Part shown: positions 23,007 to 31,900 of the stretch, piece by piece
How positions within the stretch are numbered: the stretch's first letter is position 1
Layout: each line of letters opens with the position of its first letter
From: CFX2 sp014338005
Lineage (GTDB): Bacteria; Chloroflexota; Anaerolineae; Aggregatilineales; Phototrophicaceae
Length of the DNA stretch: 42,857 nucleotides
NCBI GenBank assembly: GCA_030263555.1
Contig: SZPE01000034.1
Span: 1-42,857, forward strand
Direction: 5' to 3'
Notes under the pieces: generated by a model
Seen by the model: only the letters and a program-made list of their open reading frames with translations
Told to the model about the DNA's origin: nothing
Database searches by the model: none
Translations under genes and position numbers: made by a program

Positions 23007-24140
23007 ATGCGTACTCGATCCTTTTTACTGGCGTTAGGGCTGCTGGCGATGCTGGCGGCTGTTGTGCCGGTTGGCGCGCAGGGTACGAATCTGCTCCAGG
23101 ACCCCAGCCTGGAGGGGGAGGTTTACAGCCGCGTAAGCGCCGACCCCAACGACCCGGCCACCACCTTCAACGCGCCGACTTACTGGTGGGGCGGGTTCAT
23201 CCTGGGCGGTGACGCCCCCTGGAAAAACGTCCACCCGAACGGTTTTCCGCATACCGGCGGCATCAAACGTTCCGGCGGGCGTTCGTATCATATGTCGCGC
23301 GGCGGCGGCACGTTTACCGCCTGGCTGCTCCAGCAGGTGAGCGTCGCGCCCAATACCGACGTGCAGGGCGGCGCGTGGGCGCTCATCGAACATAACTCCG
23401 GGGGCAGCGTGGTGCGCGCCGGCATTGACCCCAACGGCGGCACCGACCCCAACGGCCCCGGCGTGGTCTGGTCGGAGTGGGCCGGCGCGCTGTACCAGTG
23501 GAATCTGGTGCAGGTGACGACACGCGCCGGGACGACCGGCGTGGTGACGCTGTTTTTGTACGCCACGCAAAGCCAGCCTTCCAACCCCAACGGCGTTTAC
23601 TGGGATGATGCCTTCCTGAACGGCACGCCCGGCGCGGGTTTACCCATCGGCGGCCAGCCCGACCAGCCGTCCACGCGCATCGTCACCACCACCGAGCGCG
23701 TGAACGTGCGGAACGGCCCCGGCCTGAGCGCCGCGCGCATCGGCACGCTGCGCCCCGGCGATGCCTACACCCTCACCGGCGAGGCGGACGGCTGGTACCG
23801 CATTGATTTTAACGGGCAGGTCGGGTGGGTTTCCGCCATCTTCGTCACGGTTTCCGAAGGCCAGCCGACGGTGGCCGGCGGCGCGCCGCCCGCGCCGTCC
23901 GTGCCGAGCATCTCGTCGCTGCGGTTTCTGGTGGATTACACGCTGCGGATGCGGGCTGCGCCGGATACAACTTCCGCCATCCTGGCGAGCATCCCGCACA
24001 ATACGGTCGTGACGGCCACCGGGCGCAGCGCGGATGGCCTCTGGCTGCAAATTACCTACCAGGGGCAGACCGGCTGGATTGCGTCGCGGTATGGCCGCGC
24101 CCAGAGCGGCGACATTCTGGGGCTGCCGGTAGCTGGCTGA
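23007..24140 (+). CDS. Secreted protein with N-terminal carbohydrate-binding-like domain and two SH3b domains
   Basis: 377 aa. The signal peptide is MRTRSFLLALGLLAMLAAVV with VPVGAQ. Residues 25-215 begin NLLQDPSLEG and end WDDAFL, a beta-rich jelly-roll pattern like carbohydrate-binding/galactose-binding modules. Residues 225-285 (VNVRNGPGLSAARIGTLRPG, then GWYRIDFNGQVGWVSAIFV) and 305-365 (LRMRAAPDTTSAILASIPHN, then WLQITYQGQTGWIASRYG) are bacterial SH3b domains, which typically bind cell-wall peptides. It is probably a surface or secreted wall-binding protein. No catalytic motif is visible. Confidence 0.75.
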   Translation: MRTRSFLLALGLLAMLAAVVPVGAQGTNLLQDPSLEGEVYSRVSADPNDPATTFNAPTYWWGGFILGGDAPWKNVHPNGFPHTGGIKRSGGRSYHMSRGGGTFTAWLLQQVSVAPNTDVQGGAWALIEHNSGGSVVRAGIDPNGGTDPNGPGVVWSEWAGALYQWNLVQVTTRAGTTGVVTLFLYATQSQPSNPNGVYWDDAFLNGTPGAGLPIGGQPDQPSTRIVTTTERVNVRNGPGLSAARIGTLRPGDAYTLTGEADGWYRIDFNGQVGWVSAIFVTVSEGQPTVAGGAPPAPSVPSISSLRFLVDYTLRMRAAPDTTSAILASIPHNTVVTATGRSADGLWLQITYQGQTGWIASRYGRAQSGDILGLPVAG

Positions 24141-24184
24141 AGCGGGAACGCCGGAAGGCGTGGCGGCCCCGCCCTGCAACCTCC

Positions 24185-24207
24185 CCCCCTCTCCGATGGA
24201 GAGGGGG
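24185..24207. repeat. REP-like palindrome CCCCCTCTCC-GAT-GGAGAGGGGG
   Basis: Perfect 10-bp stem with a 3-nt loop between the SH3b gene and the convergent sucrase/ferredoxin-like gene. Related C-run/G-run palindromes occur at 20.9 kb, inside the P-type ATPase gene near 40.0 kb and at the right end of the window. Confidence 0.75.
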
Positions 24208-24259
24208 AAACGAGCAAAGTGAATGGGGGTGAGGTCATTGAAAACCTTCAGACAGTGAC

Positions 24260-25138
24260 TTAACCAGCCGCCTGATACGCCTCAGGGATGAACTTCATCA
24301 CCTGCTTGCGTTCGGCGTCGGTGGAGTTTTCCTGCATCGACGCCGGCTCGGCGCACACGCGCACCGTATAGGCCGCCCCGTCCGTCTCGAAGCGCGCCGT
24401 CCATTCCTGGCCGTTCTGCCGAACGTTCGCCAGCCGCAGCGCGTCCAGGGCCGTCAGGCCGGTTTGCTGCCGCAGGTAAATTTCCGCCGACTGGGCGGCG
24501 GGTTCGATGGTGCAGCGCCCCCGGCAGCCCGCCGTATAAAACTCGTCTTTTCGATAGGCCGCCACGATGGGCGCGGGGTCATCCACGCGGCCATAATACA
24601 GGCCGTGCGGCAGGCAGACCAGCGTCCCGGCGAAGCGGTGGCCGCCGATGTGCGAAACCTGCCAGGCGGACTCGCCGGCGGCCTGGCGCAGTTTACGGTA
24701 CAGCGGCAGGCCGTACAGCGCGCAGCAGGCGTCGCGCTTGCCGTTGGTGCAGGCCAGGAACAGCCGCTCGTCGCTGCGATGGTTCTCGTAATCCGCCGCG
24801 CCGCCGGCCAGCGCCGGGATGTCCAGCGCCAGCAGGCTTTCGTAAGCGGCCAGTTCAAAACGGTACAGCCGCCCCGTCCGCGCCAGCGCCACGTAAAAAA
24901 GCCGCCGCTCGCCGCTGTTTTCCTGCCTGATGAACTGCAAACGCGCGTTGGGGATCGCGTTCAGCCAGCCGGAGAGGCCGGTTTTGACCGCCTCCGGCAG
25001 ATCGCTGTCCTCGAACGCCTTTGCGCCCCAGGGGGCCGGGTGTTCCAGCAGCAGCCACACGTCGGAGCGGGGGGCCGTGCCGGGCATATATTCCCCCATC
25101 TGTAAGGAGTCGTCGCAGCAAAGAGATTGAGTCGCCAT
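24260..25138 (-). CDS. Sucrase/ferredoxin-like family protein
   Basis: 292 aa from the ATG at 25138 (GGAGG 8 nt upstream). Thioredoxin-fold ferredoxin-like features: FLACTNGKRDACCALYG, with the spaced cysteines expected for a [2Fe-2S] cluster, then HIGGHRFAGTLVCLPHGLYY and GCRGRC. The N-terminal part (SDVWLLLEHPAPWGAKAFED) matches the usual start of the family. It is probably a cytoplasmic electron-transfer protein. The family name is historical and does not imply sugar hydrolysis. Confidence 0.8.
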   Translation of the reverse strand: MATQSLCCDDSLQMGEYMPGTAPRSDVWLLLEHPAPWGAKAFEDSDLPEAVKTGLSGWLNAIPNARLQFIRQENSGERRLFYVALARTGRLYRFELAAYESLLALDIPALAGGAADYENHRSDERLFLACTNGKRDACCALYGLPLYRKLRQAAGESAWQVSHIGGHRFAGTLVCLPHGLYYGRVDDPAPIVAAYRKDEFYTAGCRGRCTIEPAAQSAEIYLRQQTGLTALDALRLANVRQNGQEWTARFETDGAAYTVRVCAEPASMQENSTDAERKQVMKFIPEAYQAAG

Positions 25139-25200
25139 GTTTAAACCTCCACGTTGGGGAGATTGTAGCAGGCATCCCGGCGGGAGCGGTAATAAATTTT

Positions 25201-25228
25201 TTGGATTTTGGATGATGAACTGTATAAT
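25201..25228 (+). promoter_or_regulatory. Candidate plus-strand promoter in a gap with no plus-strand gene
   Basis: TTGGAT at 25201-25206, 16 nt, then a perfect TATAAT at 25223-25228. Both neighbouring genes are on the minus strand, so any product would be a non-coding or antisense RNA. Confidence 0.4.
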
Positions 25229-25234
25229 AAATTC

Positions 25235-25387
25235 ACCGGCCAGAACGGGCCACCCGGCCCAACCATCCGATTGAAATGCGCGTGTGGATGAGCCGAGCCG
25301 GGCGTAAACCCTGGAGTAAAGCTGCTGCGAAGGCTGCCTGACCTTCACTTCTCTATACGTGCGGCAGTGCCATTTTGTTCAATTTTT
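25235..25387 (+). ncRNA. Possible small RNA of about 150 nt, unrecognised
   Basis: Downstream of the promoter-like boxes, GCTGCTGC (25321-25328) can pair with GCGGCAGT (25361-25368, with G-T pairs). Between them GAAGG (25329-25333) pairs with CCTTC (25342-25346). A T-rich stretch follows (25372-25387) at the end of the convergent MFS gene. I do not recognise a known RNA family. The whole gap 25139-25385 has no convincing protein-coding frame. Confidence 0.2.
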
Positions 25388-26777
25388 AAACCGCCGGTTC
25401 GACGGCTGCCGAAATGGCGGGCTGCGCGTCATGGTCGGGCAGGATGTTTTCGGCGTTTCGCACCGCCGGGGCGAGGTATCCGCCCAGCGCAACCAGCGTC
25501 GCCCCCAGCGCGCCCAACACCATAATCAGCGCCATACCCGCGCCCGGCCCAACCCCCACTATATCGCCGAACGTTCCGGCCAGCGCGCCGCCTTCCTGCA
25601 TGGCCGGTTCCATCACCTGGTCGGCCAGCGGCCCGGCGATGAGCGCCGCCAGCGGGTTGACCAGCCAGGCGATCATGCGGCGGGCGGAAAACACCTTACC
25701 CTGAATGTCTGGCGGCACTTTGGCCTGCCAGATGGACTGGTTGGAGCTGTTGACGACCGGAACCAGGAAAGAGCCTACGAATGCGCCGATCACCCACACG
25801 GCCAGCCCGCGCCCGATGCCCAGCAGCAGCATCCCGCCCATACAGGAGAGAATCCAGCCCATTAAAACGCCATGCACGCGGCGTTTTGGCCCACCCCAGG
25901 CGGTCAGCGCCAGGCCGCCCAACACACCACCGATGCCGAAAACCGACTGCACCAGGCCGAGCGTCTGTTCGCCGCTGCCGGTGCGCGCCAGGATCATCGG
26001 CGTGAGCAGGGTGAAACCGGCGGTGGTGAAAAAGTTGCCGCCCATAAATACCAACTGCAAACCAAGCAGGCTGCGCCGGGCGAGGATATATTGAAACCCG
26101 AAGGCCGCCTCTTTCAGCAGGCTGCCGCGCGCCTGTTCGCCGACTGCCGACCGCTCCGGCTGCGGGACATAGATGATGAGCAGTGCGCCAATGGCCGCAG
26201 CGAAGGTGATGATGTCCAGCATCAGGATGCCGCCGATACCGATGCCGGGCAGCAGCGTGCTGCCGCCGATGACCACCCCGACGATCAACGCCGCCGCCAG
26301 GCTGGGAGCCAGGATGCCGGAGGCGCCTTCCGCCAGGCCGTAGAGCGCGTTGGCGCGGACGTACTGCTGCTTGGGAACCATCATGGCGATGGCGGCGGAG
26401 TAGGCCGGCCACTGGAAGGTCTGGAACGCGCCGGTGAACACCGCCGCCACATACAGATGCCAGATTTCCAGGCTGCCGGCGTTGTACAGCAGGAAGATGA
26501 TGATGGTCGCCACGCCCGCGCCCAGATCGCTGAGCATCATCACCAGCTTACGATTCCAGCGGTCTACCAGCGCCCCGGCAACAGGGCTGAGCAGGATGAG
26601 CGGCACCAGGCCGAATACATGCACCAGCGCCAGCGCCGTCGCCTGGCCGGTTTTTTCCCACGCCCAGATGCTAAGCGCGAACTGGCTCATGGCTGTGCCG
26701 GTGAGCGACACGAACTGTCCGACGGCCACCAGGACAAAAGCGCGCATTCCGGTCAGGCGGTTCGAGGGGGTCGTCAT
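25386..26777 (-). CDS. MFS transporter (MFS_3/EntS-like exporter family)
   Basis: 463 aa from the ATG at 26777 (AGGAT 7 nt upstream). It has about 12 hydrophobic spans. The loop VAGALVDRWNRKLVMMLSDL between spans 2 and 3 is the typical MFS signature. IPTQ-free start, QFVSLTGTAMSQFALSIWAW and PPDIQGKVFSARRMIAWLVN are the pattern of the MFS_3 group that includes macrolide and siderophore exporters. It probably exports a small molecule by proton antiport; the substrate is unknown. It has no linked regulator. Confidence 0.85.
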   Translation of the reverse strand: MTTPSNRLTGMRAFVLVAVGQFVSLTGTAMSQFALSIWAWEKTGQATALALVHVFGLVPLILLSPVAGALVDRWNRKLVMMLSDLGAGVATIIIFLLYNAGSLEIWHLYVAAVFTGAFQTFQWPAYSAAIAMMVPKQQYVRANALYGLAEGASGILAPSLAAALIVGVVIGGSTLLPGIGIGGILMLDIITFAAAIGALLIIYVPQPERSAVGEQARGSLLKEAAFGFQYILARRSLLGLQLVFMGGNFFTTAGFTLLTPMILARTGSGEQTLGLVQSVFGIGGVLGGLALTAWGGPKRRVHGVLMGWILSCMGGMLLLGIGRGLAVWVIGAFVGSFLVPVVNSSNQSIWQAKVPPDIQGKVFSARRMIAWLVNPLAALIAGPLADQVMEPAMQEGGALAGTFGDIVGVGPGAGMALIMVLGALGATLVALGGYLAPAVRNAENILPDHDAQPAISAAVEPAV

Positions 26778-26820
26778 AATCAAAATCCTTATGGCTTAAA
26801 ATATATCCAAATGGACACAC

Positions 26821-26846
26821 AGGGGCGGGTTGCTTGACCCGCCCCT
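26821..26846. repeat. Palindrome AGGGGCGGGT-TGCTTG-ACCCGCCCCT
   Basis: Perfect 10-bp stem, 6-nt loop, between the end of the transaldolase/isomerase gene and the start of the MFS gene. A second small hairpin CGCCG-GAAA-CGGCG lies at 26858-26871. No T tract follows on the minus strand. Such palindromes are common intergenic repeats and may also stop transcription. Confidence 0.6.
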
Positions 26847-26895
26847 ACACCATAATACGCCGGAAACGGCGCATTGTTCGATTTTTGCGACACGC

Positions 26896-29766
26896 TTATG
26901 AATTTTTGCCCTCGCCGGCCATCTCGACCGCTTTGAGCAGCACATCCAGCCCGGCGGATATGTCCGCGTCCAGGTGCAGGCGGACGGCGCGGCGGCCTTT
27001 GTCGCGCAGGGCTTCCAGGTCGCCGGCGGCCTGGGCGGCGTGCAGCACGCCGAAGCTGTACGGCTGGCCGGGGACGGGCAGATCGTCGTCCGTTCCGGCG
27101 GTGAGGTGGATGAAAATGCCGCTGTCCGCCCCGCCTTTATGAAGCTGGCCGGTGCTGTGCAGGTAGCGCGGGCCGTAACCGACCGTCACGGCGCGGTGGG
27201 TGGCGCGGCGCAGGCGGCGGCGGATTTCTTCGAGACGGGCGTCGGTTTCCGGCGACGGCGGCAGGTAGGCCAGCAGCGCGAAATAGTCCCCGGCGCGGGC
27301 GGTTTTGAGCAGCGCCGCCAGCAGGCCGGCCAGGCTGTCGGGGTTGTAACCGTGCTGCGCGCACAGATCGCCCAACCGCTGGCGGATTTTATCGTCGGCG
27401 TACAATTCAACCGCGCCTTCAACGCGCGCCGGTTCGACCTGGGGCAGGCTGCCGTGTTCCTGGTAGAAGGCCAGCAGCCGCCCGGTGGCCTGCTTGCTTT
27501 CGGTCACGTTCGGCTCGTCGAACGGGTTGATGCCCAGCAGCTTTCCGGCGATGGCGGTGGCATATTCCCAACGGAAAAACTCGCCCGCCAGCGCGTAGCG
27601 GTCGGGCAGGTGATAGGTGACGCGCGGGTGGCCGGCCTCGCTCACGGCCTGCGCGGCGGCGTCCAGGCTTTCGTTGGCCGGGTCGTCGTCCACGCGCAGG
27701 TAAATCACCAGCGAGTCGGCGGCGTAATCCTCCGGCGCGTCGGTCCCGCCGACAACCGGCAGCAGCCCTTTACCTTCCTTGCCGGTGCTTTCGGCGATCA
27801 GCTGCTCAATCCAACTGCCGAACGTGCCGGTGGACGGGCTGCCCTGGATGAACACTTTGTCGCGCCCCTGCTGCCCCAACGCCGCCAGAATCGCGCCCAG
27901 CCACAGGCCGGGATGGTGGCGCGCCGGGATGGCCGGCCCGCAGGCGGTTTTCATGCGCTGCGCTTCCGCCCACAGGCGGTCGAGGTCGAGGCCCATCAGC
28001 GCCGCCGGGACGAGGCCGAAATAGCTGAGCGCGCTGTAGCGCCCGCCGATGTCCGCCGGGTTCACAAACAGGTCGCGGAAGTTCAGCCGGCGCGTTTCCG
28101 TCTCCAACTGCGAGCTGGGGTCGGTGATGGCGATGAACTGGCTACCGTTGCGCCCGGCGCGTTCGTAAAAATAGTTCTGGAAGGCGGCGGTTTCCACCGT
28201 CGTGCCGGACTTGCTGGCGACGATAAACAGGGTATAACGCAGGTCTACAGCCTGTTCAACGGCGCGGACGGCGGCGGGGTTGGTGCTGTCCAGCATCAAA
28301 AAGGCCGGGAAATCGGGCTGCTGGCCGAAGCTGCGGTACAGCACCTCCGGGGCCAGGCTGCTGCCGCCCATGCCCATCAGCACCACATGGCGGAACGAGC
28401 CGCCGCGCACGCTGGCTTGCAGCGCCTTCACTCGGTCGAGGTCTATGGTGCGGGTCACGTCCAGCCAGCCAAGCCGGTTTTCGATTTTGGCGATCACGTC
28501 GGCTTGGTCTTTCCACAGGCTGCCGTCGTGCGCCCACAGGCGCGCGTTGGCGCGGTCGGCTTCCAGGCTTTTAAGGGCAGCCTGCACCGCGTCGGCGTAG
28601 AGGCCGACCGCCACCTGCTGCCTGCGGATAACGCCGGCCCGCAGCACATCGCGTTTGGCGTCCACCTGGGCGATCAACTGCTCGAACGCTTCGGTGAAGG
28701 CGGCCACACCCTCCAGTTGAAGCTGGCGCGTCACGTCATCGAAATTGATGCCGACTTCGGCCAGCCGGTCTAAAATCTCCGGCGCGGCGTCCAGGTCGTC
28801 GGTCAGCGTTGGCGCCGCCGTGCCATGATCGCGGAAGGCTTTGAGCGTGGCCGGCGGGACGGTGTTCACCGTGTCCGCGCCGATCAAAGCATCCACGTAG
28901 AGGGTATCGGGATAGGCCGGGTTTTTGGTGCCGGTGGAGGCCCACAGCGGGCGCTGCACCCGCGCGCCGGCCTCGCGCAGCCGGGCGAACTCGTCGCCGT
29001 AGAAGAGGTTCAAAAACTGTTTATAGGCCAGTTTGGCGTTGGCGATGGCGGCCAGGCCAAGCAGCGAACGGCAGGCGGCGGCGCGGGACGGGTCATGCCC
29101 TTCGGCGGCGCGAATCCGGTCTTCCAGCAGGTGGTCTACCAGGGTATCTATGCGGCTGACGAAAAAGCTGGCGACCGACGCGATATGCCGGATGTCCTGC
29201 CCGGCGGCAAGGCGGCGTTCCAGGCCGCGCAGGTAAGCGCGCGCCACCTCGATATAGTTCTGGACGGCGAAAATCAGTGTCACATTCACGTTGATGCCCG
29301 CCGCGATAGCTTCTTCGATGGCCGGGATGCCGGCCGGGGTGGCCGGGATTTTAATCATCAGGTTGGGGCGGTTGACGGCGGCGAACAGCCGTTTGGCCTC
29401 GCTGATGGTGGTGGCGGTATCGTTGGCGATCAGCGGCGACACCTCCAGGCTGACGTAACCATCCTGGCCGCCGGTGCGCTCGTACACCGGGCGGAACAGG
29501 TCGAGCGCGGTCTGGATGTCCTCAATCGCCAGCCGTTCGTAGATGTCGGCGGCGTCCAGGTCGAGCAGGTGCATGATGGCGGCGTCGTAAGCGTCGGAGT
29601 CGCCGATGGCCTTCTGGAAAATGGCCGGGTTGGAGGTGACGCCCAGGACGCCGTATTCGTCTATATACTGTTTCAGTTCGCCGCTGGTGAGCGCGTCGCG
29701 GTGGATGAAGTCGAACCAGATGCTCTGGCCGAACTGCTGCACGTCAACAGGGGGGTTGGTGGTCAT
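26896..29766 (-). CDS. tal-pgi: Bifunctional transaldolase / glucose-6-phosphate isomerase
   Basis: 956 aa from the ATG at 29766 (AAGGAG 6 nt upstream). Residues 1-370 are transaldolase: GVTSNPAIFQKAI, VSLEVSP, NLMIKIPATPAG with Schiff-base K139, then the NVNVTLIFAVQNY strand. Residues about 380-956 are phosphoglucose isomerase: VVLMGMGGSSLAPEVLYRSF, FIVASKSGTTVETAAFQNYF, DIGGRYSALSYFG and VFIQGSPSTGTFGSWIEQLI. The fusion links the non-oxidative pentose phosphate pathway to glycolysis at fructose-6-phosphate. It lies 20 nt after the transketolase gene on the same strand, clearly one operon. Cytoplasmic. Confidence 0.92.
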   Translation of the reverse strand: MTTNPPVDVQQFGQSIWFDFIHRDALTSGELKQYIDEYGVLGVTSNPAIFQKAIGDSDAYDAAIMHLLDLDAADIYERLAIEDIQTALDLFRPVYERTGGQDGYVSLEVSPLIANDTATTISEAKRLFAAVNRPNLMIKIPATPAGIPAIEEAIAAGINVNVTLIFAVQNYIEVARAYLRGLERRLAAGQDIRHIASVASFFVSRIDTLVDHLLEDRIRAAEGHDPSRAAACRSLLGLAAIANAKLAYKQFLNLFYGDEFARLREAGARVQRPLWASTGTKNPAYPDTLYVDALIGADTVNTVPPATLKAFRDHGTAAPTLTDDLDAAPEILDRLAEVGINFDDVTRQLQLEGVAAFTEAFEQLIAQVDAKRDVLRAGVIRRQQVAVGLYADAVQAALKSLEADRANARLWAHDGSLWKDQADVIAKIENRLGWLDVTRTIDLDRVKALQASVRGGSFRHVVLMGMGGSSLAPEVLYRSFGQQPDFPAFLMLDSTNPAAVRAVEQAVDLRYTLFIVASKSGTTVETAAFQNYFYERAGRNGSQFIAITDPSSQLETETRRLNFRDLFVNPADIGGRYSALSYFGLVPAALMGLDLDRLWAEAQRMKTACGPAIPARHHPGLWLGAILAALGQQGRDKVFIQGSPSTGTFGSWIEQLIAESTGKEGKGLLPVVGGTDAPEDYAADSLVIYLRVDDDPANESLDAAAQAVSEAGHPRVTYHLPDRYALAGEFFRWEYATAIAGKLLGINPFDEPNVTESKQATGRLLAFYQEHGSLPQVEPARVEGAVELYADDKIRQRLGDLCAQHGYNPDSLAGLLAALLKTARAGDYFALLAYLPPSPETDARLEEIRRRLRRATHRAVTVGYGPRYLHSTGQLHKGGADSGIFIHLTAGTDDDLPVPGQPYSFGVLHAAQAAGDLEALRDKGRRAVRLHLDADISAGLDVLLKAVEMAGEGKNS

Positions 29767-29786
29767 GGGTTGCTCCTTAAACTTTG

Positions 29787-31778
29787 TTAACCGGCCACCA
29801 GTTCCTTCGCGGCCTGGATGATGGCTTCTGCTGTGAGGCCAAATTCCTGGTAGAGGCGCTCGTAGGGCGCGCTGGCCCCAAAACGGTTGACGCCGATCAT
29901 CACGCCCCGGCAGCCGACGTAACGTTCCCAACCCATCGTTATGCCGGCCTCGATGCTGACGCGCGCGGTCACGTCCGGCGGCAGCACGCTGTCGCGGTAT
30001 TCCTGGCTTTGCGCGTCGAACAGTTCCCAGGACGGCAGCGATACCAGCCGGACGCGGAAACCTTCGGCGCTCAACCGGCGGTAGGCGTCGTGGGCGATGT
30101 GAACTTCGCTGCCGGTGGCGATCAGGATGACCTGCGGCTGGCCGTCGCAGTCCGCCAGCACGTAACCGCCCTTCGCCACTCCCTCGCGCACGTGGTCGCC
30201 GGTCAGCACCGGCAAATCCTGGCGGCAGAAGGCCATCGTCACCGGGTGCGGCAGGGTCATGGCCGCGCGCCAGGCCGCCGCCGTCTCGTTGGCGTCCGCC
30301 GGTCGGAAAACCGTCAGCCCCGGAATGGCGCGCAGGGCGGCCACATGCTCGACCGGCTGGTGGGTTGGGCCGTCCTCGCCCAGGCCGATGCTGTCGTGGG
30401 TGAAAACGTAAACCGGCTGGATGTTCATCAGCGCGCCCAGGCGGATGGACGGGCGCATATAGTCGCTGAAGGTGAGGAAGGTGGCCGTATAGGGTTTGAT
30501 AATGCCGCCGTGCAGCGCCAGGCCGTTGACGATAGCGCCCATCGCGTGTTCGCGCACGCCGAAGCGCACGTTGCGGGCGGCGGGTTTGCCTTTGCCGGTG
30601 TCTTCCGCGCCCTTGATAAGCGTTTTGGTGCTGCTCGCCAGGTCGGCGTCGCCGCCGATCATGGTCGGGATATGTTTGGCGATGGCGTTCAGCACTTCGC
30701 CGGAAGCGCTGCGGGTGGCGATCTTTTTAGCATCGGTGAAAACCGGGATGTCGGCGTCCCATCCATCGGGAAGCTGGCCGCTGAAGGCCAGGTCCCACGT
30801 TTGCGCCAGATCAGGATAGGCCGCCCGCCAAGCCTGGAAGCGCGTTTCCCACTCTTTTTCCAGCGCCGCGCCGCGTTCGATGGCCGTGCGGAAGTGTTCC
30901 AGCGCCTCGCCGGGGACGTAAAAATCTTCCTGCGGCCAGCCAAAAAACTCTTTTACCAGCTTCACTTCGTCCTTGCCCAGCGGCGCGCCGTGCGCTTTGC
31001 TGGTTCCCTGTTTGTTGGGGCTGCCGTAGCCGATGATGGTGCGGATGGAGATGATCGAAGGCGCGTCGGTGACGGCTTTCGCGCCCTCAATGGCCGCCAG
31101 GACGGCCTCCACGTCGTTGCCGTCCTCGACCTCCAGCGTATGCCAGCCGTAAGCGCGGAAGCGCGCCAGCACATCCTCGGTGAAGGTCATGTCCGTTGCG
31201 CCGTCCAGCGTGATGCCGTTGTTATCCCACAGGTATATCAGCTTGCCCAGCCCCCAGACGCCGGCCAGCGAAGCGGCTTCGGCGCACACGCCTTCCATCA
31301 AGTCGCCGTCGCTGACCAGGGCGTAAGTGTAGTGGTCAACGACCGTGTGGCCGGGACGGTTGAAGTAAGCCGCCAGGAACGTTTCCGCCAGCGCCATGCC
31401 GACCGCCGTCGCCGCGCCCTGGCCGAGCGGGCCGGTGGTGGTTTCGACGCCGGGCGTATCGCCGTATTCCGGGTGGCCGGGGGTGTGGCTGCCCCACTGG
31501 CGGAAGTTTTTTAACTGTTCCAGCGGCAGATCGTAGCCGGTGAGGTACAGCAGCGCGTACAGCAGCATCGAGCCATGCCCGCCGCTGAGGATAAAACGGT
31601 CGCGGTCGGCCCAGCGGGGATGGCGCGGGTTATACCGCAGGTGCTGAGTCCACAGGGCATAGGCCATCGGGGCAGCGCCCATCGGCAGGCCGGGGTGGCC
31701 GCTGTCGGCTTTCTGCACCGCGTCAACGGCGAGCATCCGAATAGAGTTAATAGCCAGCGTTTGCAGGTTGGCGTCCAA
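29787..31778 (-). CDS. tkt: Transketolase
   Basis: 663 aa, normal length, from a TTG start at 31778 with AGGAG about 8 nt upstream. Motifs: KADSGHPGLPMGAAPMAYAL, SGGHGSMLLYALLYLTGYDL, SDGDLMEGVCAEAASLAG (thiamine diphosphate/metal site), DNNGITLDG, VREHAMGAIVNGLALHGG and the THDSIGLGEDGPTHQPVEH pyrimidine-domain region. It moves two-carbon units between ketose and aldose phosphates. First gene of the operon with the transaldolase/isomerase fusion. Confidence 0.93.
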   Translation of the reverse strand: MDANLQTLAINSIRMLAVDAVQKADSGHPGLPMGAAPMAYALWTQHLRYNPRHPRWADRDRFILSGGHGSMLLYALLYLTGYDLPLEQLKNFRQWGSHTPGHPEYGDTPGVETTTGPLGQGAATAVGMALAETFLAAYFNRPGHTVVDHYTYALVSDGDLMEGVCAEAASLAGVWGLGKLIYLWDNNGITLDGATDMTFTEDVLARFRAYGWHTLEVEDGNDVEAVLAAIEGAKAVTDAPSIISIRTIIGYGSPNKQGTSKAHGAPLGKDEVKLVKEFFGWPQEDFYVPGEALEHFRTAIERGAALEKEWETRFQAWRAAYPDLAQTWDLAFSGQLPDGWDADIPVFTDAKKIATRSASGEVLNAIAKHIPTMIGGDADLASSTKTLIKGAEDTGKGKPAARNVRFGVREHAMGAIVNGLALHGGIIKPYTATFLTFSDYMRPSIRLGALMNIQPVYVFTHDSIGLGEDGPTHQPVEHVAALRAIPGLTVFRPADANETAAAWRAAMTLPHPVTMAFCRQDLPVLTGDHVREGVAKGGYVLADCDGQPQVILIATGSEVHIAHDAYRRLSAEGFRVRLVSLPSWELFDAQSQEYRDSVLPPDVTARVSIEAGITMGWERYVGCRGVMIGVNRFGASAPYERLYQEFGLTAEAIIQAAKELVAG

Positions 31779-31900
31779 CGTGGTTTCTCCTGTATCTTGT
31801 GCAGAGTGGTTCGCTGTTGGCGAAGCCGGAACGAAACGCCGCCTATTATAACATGCTTGCCGCCGGGTTCTTAATGGCCGGTGGCAAAAAAACAGGCGGC

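Noticed and set aside
25290..25345. SRP RNA or cyclic-di-GMP riboswitch in the gap before the MFS gene
   Set aside because: Fragments such as AAACCC and GGTCAGG (reverse strand) looked suggestive, but the diagnostic GGAAGGAAGCAG core of SRP RNA and the paired GEMM core are absent.
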